Source: Mycolicibacterium sp. GF69
Lineage (GTDB): Bacteria > Actinomycetota > Actinomycetes > Mycobacteriales > Mycobacteriaceae
Direction of reading: 5' to 3'
NCBI RefSeq assembly: GCF_003284965.1
Contig: NZ_QMEW01000019.1
Location: forward strand, 1-64,000
DNA length: 64,000 nt
Part shown: positions 60,092 through 64,000 of the stretch, piece after piece
Layout of the letters: every line of letters begins with the position of its first letter
Numbering within the stretch: the first letter of the stretch is position 1
Position numbers and translations under genes: made by a program
Notes under the pieces: model-generated
The model's database searches: none
Seen by the model: only the letters and a program-made list of their open reading frames with translations
What the model was told of the DNA's origin: nothing

Positions 60092-60772
60092 ATGGGCAAG
60101 CGGCAGGAGAGTCGGCAGCGCATCGAGGCACAGATCATCGAGCTGGGGCGTCGCCATCTGGTGACCGAAGGCGCCGCAGGCCTATCGCTGCGCGCGATCG
60201 CGCGCGACCTGGGCATGGTGTCTTCGGCGGTGTACCGCTACGTGGCCGGCCGCGATGAGTTGTTGACACTGCTGTTGGTCGACGCCTACTCGGAACTGGC
60301 CGACCGCGTCGACCGCGCCCGCAGCGATGGCGGCCGGTCGTGGCGCGACCAATTTCGTGCAGTGGCCGGCGCCGCACGTCGATGGGCGATCGACCGGCCC
60401 GCGTCGTGGGCGCTGCTGTACGGCAGTCCGGTACCCGGCTATCGCGCGCCACGTGAACGAACCGTTGCACCCGGCACCCGCGTCGTGGGGACCTTGTTCG
60501 AGGTGATCGACGCCGGTGTCACGGCCGGTGACATCCCGCAGTCGAAAATTGCTGTGCCCGAACCGTTGTCGTCCGATTTCGACGCCCTGCGCAGCGAGTT
60601 CGCATTCGGCGGCGATGACAGCGCGATCGTGAAGGCGTTTCTGGTGTGGGCGGCGCTGATCGGGGCCGTCAGCCTGGAGGTGTTCGGCCAGTACGGCGCC
60701 GACACGCTCACCGAACCGGCGGCGGTGTTCGACCTGCAGGTCGGCCTGCTGATCGATGCGCTGACGAAATAG
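60092..60772 (+). CDS. TetR-family transcriptional regulator, Rv1816-like
   Basis: 226 residues. N-terminal helix-turn-helix: QIIELGRRHLVTEGAAGLSLRAIARDLGMVSSAVYRYVAGRDELL, the SSAVYRYV recognition helix being typical of the subgroup. A C-terminal WHG/TetR_C-like domain follows with ASWALLYGSPVPGY and ADTLTEPAAVFDLQVGLL. ATG at 60092. In gene order it corresponds to Rv1816 (from memory). It probably controls itself and the divergent Ddn-like gene through the duplicated 21-bp elements. Confidence 0.88.
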   Translation: MGKRQESRQRIEAQIIELGRRHLVTEGAAGLSLRAIARDLGMVSSAVYRYVAGRDELLTLLLVDAYSELADRVDRARSDGGRSWRDQFRAVAGAARRWAIDRPASWALLYGSPVPGYRAPRERTVAPGTRVVGTLFEVIDAGVTAGDIPQSKIAVPEPLSSDFDALRSEFAFGGDDSAIVKAFLVWAALIGAVSLEVFGQYGADTLTEPAAVFDLQVGLLIDALTK

Positions 60773-60792
60773 GTACTACCGCGCAGCATGAA

Positions 60793-60808
60793 CTAGAACA
60801 CGTTCTAG
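60793..60808. promoter_or_regulatory. KstR-type operator
   Basis: CTAGAAC-AC-GTTCTAG is a perfect 7-2-7 inverted repeat. Its inner 14 bp, TAGAACACGTTCTA, fit the published KstR motif TnnAACnnGTTnnA exactly. It lies 33 bp upstream of the VOC gene start, inside the expected promoter. KstR represses cholesterol-catabolic genes in mycobacteria; no kstR gene is in this window. Confidence 0.85.
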
Positions 60809-60841
60809 CCAATCGGTCGGGCCGCGGATATCCTCGACGCG

Positions 60842-61312
60842 ATGCATGCCCAGACACCTGTCCAGCTGGCGTGGGTGACCCGCGACCTCGACGCCACCGA
60901 GCAGACGCTCACCGCACTGTTGGGTGCCAAGAAGTGGGTGCGGATGCCCGATGTCCACTTCGCGCCGGACGCCTGCACATATCGCGGTGAGCCCGCTGAC
61001 TTCGTGGCCGGTATCTCACTCAGCTACGCCGGCGACATGCAGTTGGAGCTGATCGCGCCGGTGACCGGGCGCAGCATCTACACCGACTTCCTCGACACTT
61101 CGGGTCCCGGGATGCACCACGTCTGCATCGAGGTCGACGATGTGGAAACGGCGTTGGCCGAACGGGGAGTCGAGGCGATACAGCGTGGTGTGATGCCCGG
61201 CGGTATGGAGTTCGCGTATATCGAGGCCGCCGGGGTGCCCTACCTGGAGATCGCCTCCATCCCCGACGAGATCAGGGCATTCTTCGACTACATCAAACAG
61301 GAGCAGCAGTGA
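60842..61312 (+). CDS. VOC-family (glyoxalase/epimerase-like) protein
   Basis: 156 residues with two beta-alpha-beta-beta-beta halves of the vicinal oxygen chelate fold: QLAWVTRDLDATEQTLTALLG and a second half GMHHVCIEVDDVETALAERGV. Possible metal ligands include His in GMHHVC and Glu in YLEIAS. It resembles methylmalonyl-CoA-epimerase-like and dioxygenase-like members; no specific reaction is clear. A KstR-type operator precedes it, and the following flavoprotein gene overlaps by 4 bp (GTGA), so the two form a probable sterol-responsive operon. Confidence 0.85.
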   Translation: MHAQTPVQLAWVTRDLDATEQTLTALLGAKKWVRMPDVHFAPDACTYRGEPADFVAGISLSYAGDMQLELIAPVTGRSIYTDFLDTSGPGMHHVCIEVDDVETALAERGVEAIQRGVMPGGMEFAYIEAAGVPYLEIASIPDEIRAFFDYIKQEQQ

Positions 61313-62826
61313 GTAACCGAGCAGCCGTCGAAGACGTACCCGACGCTGTCAGCGCCGCGGAGATCTCTTCGTGGTCCGACGAGTTCGACGTCGTGGTGAT
61401 CGGCTTCGGCATCGCGGGCGGATGCGCCGCGGTCAGCGCGGCCGCTGCCGGCGCGCGGGTGTTGGTGCTGGAGAAGGCGGCCGACGCGGGCGGGACCACT
61501 TCGATGGCCGGCGGGCATTTCTATCTGGGTGGCGGCACCGCGGTCCAGCAGGCCACCGGTCACGAGGACAGCGCCGACGAGATGTACGCCTACCTCGTCG
61601 CGGTGTCGCGGGAACCCGAACACGAGAAGATCCGCGCCTACTGCGACGGCAGCGTCGAGCACTTCAACTGGTTGGAAGACTTGGGTTTTGAGTTCGAGCG
61701 CAGCTACTACCCGGGCAAGGTGGTCGTGCCACCCGGCACCGAGGGCCTGTCGTACACGGGCAACGAGAAGGTGTGGCCGTTCTACGAGCAGGCCAAGCCG
61801 GCCCCACGCGGTCATTCGGTTCCCGTACCCGGAGAACTCGGCGGCGCCGCGATGGTCATCGACCTGCTGGTGAAGCGCGCCACCGAGCTGGGGGTGCAGA
61901 TCCGCTACGAGACCGGGGTGACCAATCTGGTCGTCGACGACGGGTCGGTGGTCGGCGTGTGCTGGAAGCACTTCACCGAGACGGGCGCCATCAAGGCCGA
62001 GGCGGTGATCATCGCCGCGGGCGGTTTCGCGATGAACGCCGACATGGTCGCCGAATTCACCCCGGCGCTGGGCCATCGGCGGCGCACCAAGCACCACGGC
62101 GAAGTCGAGCCTTACATCCTGGGCAACCCCAACGACGACGGCCTGGGCATCCGGATGGGTATCTCCGCGGGTGGGTTCGCCAAGAATATGGATCAGCTGT
62201 TCATCACCGCCGCCGCATATCCGCCCGAGATCCTGCTCACCGGCGTGATCGTCAACAAGGACGGCAAGCGATTCGTGGCCGAAGACTCATACCATTCGCG
62301 CACTTCGGCTTTCGTGCTCGAGCAGCCCGAGCAGACGGCTTATCTGGTCGTCGACGAAGCGCATATGGAGATGCCGGAGATGCCGCTGATCAAGTTCATC
62401 GACGGTTGGGAGACCGTCGATGAAATGGAAGCGGCCCTTGGCCTCCCACAGGGCAACCTGGCCGCCACGCTGAACCGCTACAACGAGTTCGCCGCTCGCG
62501 GAGAAGATCCCGACTTCCACAAACAGTCCGAATACGTCGCCGCGCAGGACACCGGTCCGTTCGCGGCGTTCGACCTGTCGCTGGGCCGGGCGATGTACTC
62601 CGGTTTCACCATGGGCGGGCTGGCGGTGTCGGTCGACGGGGAAGTGCTACGCGAAGACGGCTTGGTCGTCCCCGGGCTCTATGCGGCCGGCGCCTGCGCG
62701 TCGAACATCGCCCAGGACGGCAAGGGTTACGCCAGCGGGACCCAACTGGGCGAAGGGTCGTTCTTCGGGCGGCGGGCGGGCGGACACGCAGCCAGGCGCG
62801 CGGGCGCACCCGCCGCCGCGCCCTAG
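61309..62826 (+). CDS. FAD-dependent KstD-like flavoprotein, Rv1817-like
   Basis: 505 residues of the fumarate reductase/3-ketosteroid dehydrogenase flavoprotein family. The FAD loop is [20 protein letters not shown] with a terminal LEKAADAGG motif, and a C-terminal [11 protein letters not shown] / [16 protein letters not shown] closes the FAD site as in KstD. The middle substrate-capping domain differs from true KstD. GTG at 61309 overlaps the VOC stop. Position next to a bacA-like gene matches Rv1817 (from memory). A role in oxidising a steroid or steroid-derived CoA ester is suggested by the upstream KstR site, not proven. Confidence 0.87.
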   Translation: MSNRAAVEDVPDAVSAAEISSWSDEFDVVVIGFGIAGGCAAVSAAAAGARVLVLEKAADAGGTTSMAGGHFYLGGGTAVQQATGHEDSADEMYAYLVAVSREPEHEKIRAYCDGSVEHFNWLEDLGFEFERSYYPGKVVVPPGTEGLSYTGNEKVWPFYEQAKPAPRGHSVPVPGELGGAAMVIDLLVKRATELGVQIRYETGVTNLVVDDGSVVGVCWKHFTETGAIKAEAVIIAAGGFAMNADMVAEFTPALGHRRRTKHHGEVEPYILGNPNDDGLGIRMGISAGGFAKNMDQLFITAAAYPPEILLTGVIVNKDGKRFVAEDSYHSRTSAFVLEQPEQTAYLVVDEAHMEMPEMPLIKFIDGWETVDEMEAALGLPQGNLAATLNRYNEFAARGEDPDFHKQSEYVAAQDTGPFAAFDLSLGRAMYSGFTMGGLAVSVDGEVLREDGLVVPGLYAAGACASNIAQDGKGYASGTQLGEGSFFGRRAGGHAARRAGAPAAAP

Positions 62827-64000
62827 ACGCGGGCAGGGTCCGCGGAATCCTTGTCTACTTCACCGACGCGGCCCAGCCGCCAGTCACCGCCGCCCAACAG
62901 GTGCAGCTGCAGGTCGTGATGCTGCTCGACGGTGCTGCGATGGCTGACACTGACCAGGATCGTGTCTGGCAACTCGGTCCGGACCAGGTCGTAAAGCATG
63001 AACTCCAGGCCCTCGTCGAGGGCTGACGTGGACTCGTCGAGGAAGACCGCTCGGGGTCTGGTCAGCAGCACGCGGGCGAACGCGATGCGCTGCTGCTCGC
63101 CCGGCGACAGCACCTTGGCCCAGTCCAGCACCTCGTCGAGGCGCTCGGCGAGATGCGGCAGGGCCACCCGCGAAAGCGCGTCGTGGAGCTTGTCGTCGTG
63201 GATGGACCCGACCTTATTGGGATAGGAGACCACCGCGCGCAGGTCGCCGAGCGGCACATAGGGCAACTGCGAGAGGAACATCGTCGCGTTGTCCCCGTCG
63301 GGGCAGCTCAGCGATCCCGTCGTGTAAGGCCACAGCTGCGCCAGGCTGCGCAGCAGCGTGGTCTTGCCGCTTCCGGACGCGCCGGTGACGACCAGCGTGT
63401 CGCCGGACTCCAGGCGCATGTCGAGGGGGTTCAGCAGCTGCCTGCCGTTGGGGGTGCGCACCTCGACATCGTCGAGCACGACGCTGCCGTCGGTGGTGCC
63501 CACCCGTTCGAGTTCGGGCAGTGCCCGACCGTCCTCGTTGGCGACCACGAGCCCGTGCAGACGGATGATCGCGGCGCGGTAGCCGGCGAAGTTGTCGTAG
63601 GCGTTGCGGAAGAACGACAACCCGGTGAGGATCTCGCGGAACGCGCTCGCGGTCTGCGACAGCTGACCGAGCGTGATCTCACCGTTGTAGAAGCGCGAGA
63701 ACTGCACGATGTACGGGATGAGCTCCTGGGCCTGTGAGATCGAGAGGTTCCAGCCGAGGAAGCCGGCCATCCGATTCACGTACTTCTTGTAGTTCTCGAC
63801 GATCGGCGTGAATCTCTTGCGCAGACCGGTCCTTTCGGCGAGCTCGCCGCGGTAGAAGGCCACCGCCTCGGCGGCGTCGCGCAGCCGCACCAACGCATAC
63901 CGGAAGACGGCGTTGAACTTCTCGTTGTCGAACGCCAACGTGATGATGGGCTTGCCGATCCAGAACGCGACCACGGTGGCGAACAGGATGTAGACGATGC
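62823..64000 (-). CDS. bacA: BacA/SbmA-like ABC transporter, partial (5' end beyond window)
   Basis: The C-terminal part of a combined permease-ATPase. The first visible residues are membrane segments leading to [36 protein letters not shown] sequence, then the ATPase domain with Walker [10 protein letters not shown], signature [15 protein letters not shown] and Walker [15 protein letters not shown]. This matches mycobacterial Rv1819c/BacA, reported to import vitamin B12 and antimicrobial peptides. The reading frame stays open to 64000, so the start lies outside the window. It runs tail to tail with the flavoprotein gene, overlapping by 4 bp. Confidence 0.9.
   Translation of the reverse strand, partial: IVYILFATVVAFWIGKPIITLAFDNEKFNAVFRYALVRLRDAAEAVAFYRGELAERTGLRKRFTPIVENYKKYVNRMAGFLGWNLSISQAQELIPYIVQFSRFYNGEITLGQLSQTASAFREILTGLSFFRNAYDNFAGYRAAIIRLHGLVVANEDGRALPELERVGTTDGSVVLDDVEVRTPNGRQLLNPLDMRLESGDTLVVTGASGSGKTTLLRSLAQLWPYTTGSLSCPDGDNATMFLSQLPYVPLGDLRAVVSYPNKVGSIHDDKLHDALSRVALPHLAERLDEVLDWAKVLSPGEQQRIAFARVLLTRPRAVFLDESTSALDEGLEFMLYDLVRTELPDTILVSVSHRSTVEQHHDLQLHLLGGGDWRLGRVGEVDKDSADPARV

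Overview
The window is a 64 kb stretch of high-G+C actinobacterial chromosome, almost certainly from a mycobacterium, most likely a free-living rapid grower of the Mycolicibacterium type. The lineage rests on several families: two MmpL4/5-type transporters with an MmpS partner, DUF732 and DUF5078 secreted proteins, an antigen-85-like mycolyltransferase, a PknF-type kinase, F420-dependent LLM and deazaflavin-dependent (Ddn-like) enzymes, a mycofactocin-coupled dehydrogenase with an NDMA-type alcohol dehydrogenase, a BacA/Rv1819c-like ABC transporter and a mycothiol-type single-cysteine arsenate reductase. GTG starts and 4-bp ATGA/GTGA gene overlaps are very common. One RNA gene was found, tRNA-Pro(GGG), with a strong terminator. 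No CRISPR array, IS element, integrase or phage gene was seen.

Layout. 0-2 kb: two TauE/SafE-family permeases, then tRNA-Pro. 2.3-5.9 kb: a metal/metalloid resistance block, with a CmtR-like Cd/Pb sensor and a short CDF-like transporter, then arsI-acr3-arsC facing a divergent arsR across a palindromic operator. 5.9-13.2 kb: two SDRs, an EamA transporter, a lipoprotein, an acidic repeat protein, a flavin monooxygenase and an acyltransferase-3 protein. 13.1-20.4 kb (minus strand): mmpS, mmpL, DUF732 and DUF5078 genes chained by 4-bp overlaps, followed after a 305-bp gap by a second mmpL. 20.5-35.7 kb: a catabolic block with TetR, mycofactocin SDR and P450; GntR, SDR and NDMA-type ADH; a fused CoA-transferase; a second P450 divergent from a Rieske oxygenase; acyl-CoA ligase, SnoaL-like protein, a MaoC pair and an aldehyde dehydrogenase. 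35.9-44.9 kb: an antigen-85-like enzyme, small mycobacterial hypothetical proteins, an ankyrin protein, an LmeA-like lipid-binding protein, an NDH-2-like flavoprotein and a Nudix hydrolase. 44.4-64 kb: a pknF operon, lipid and redox enzymes, malQ, paired SMR exporters, an esterase, and a block (erg3-like, serine protease, TetR, flavoprotein, bacA) whose order matches what I recall of Rv1814-Rv1819c in M. tuberculosis.

How the genes may work together. The 21-35 kb block has the parts to oxidise a hydrophobic substrate to an acid (P450s, Rieske oxygenase, mycofactocin/NDMA dehydrogenases, ALDH), activate it (AMP ligase, class III CoA-transferase) and hydrate an enoyl-CoA (MaoC heterodimer). The substrate cannot be read from sequence. 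The mmpS-mmpL-DUF732-DUF5078 chain looks like an export machine encoded with its own periplasmic partners. A 14-bp TAGAAC-AC-GTTCTA palindrome matching the KstR motif precedes a VOC protein and a KstD-like flavoprotein, tying that pair to sterol catabolism control.

Functions were assigned by reading translated sequence against remembered family features. No database search was run. Start codons were moved inward from the longest open frame wherever an overlap, a ribosome site or family length argued for it.
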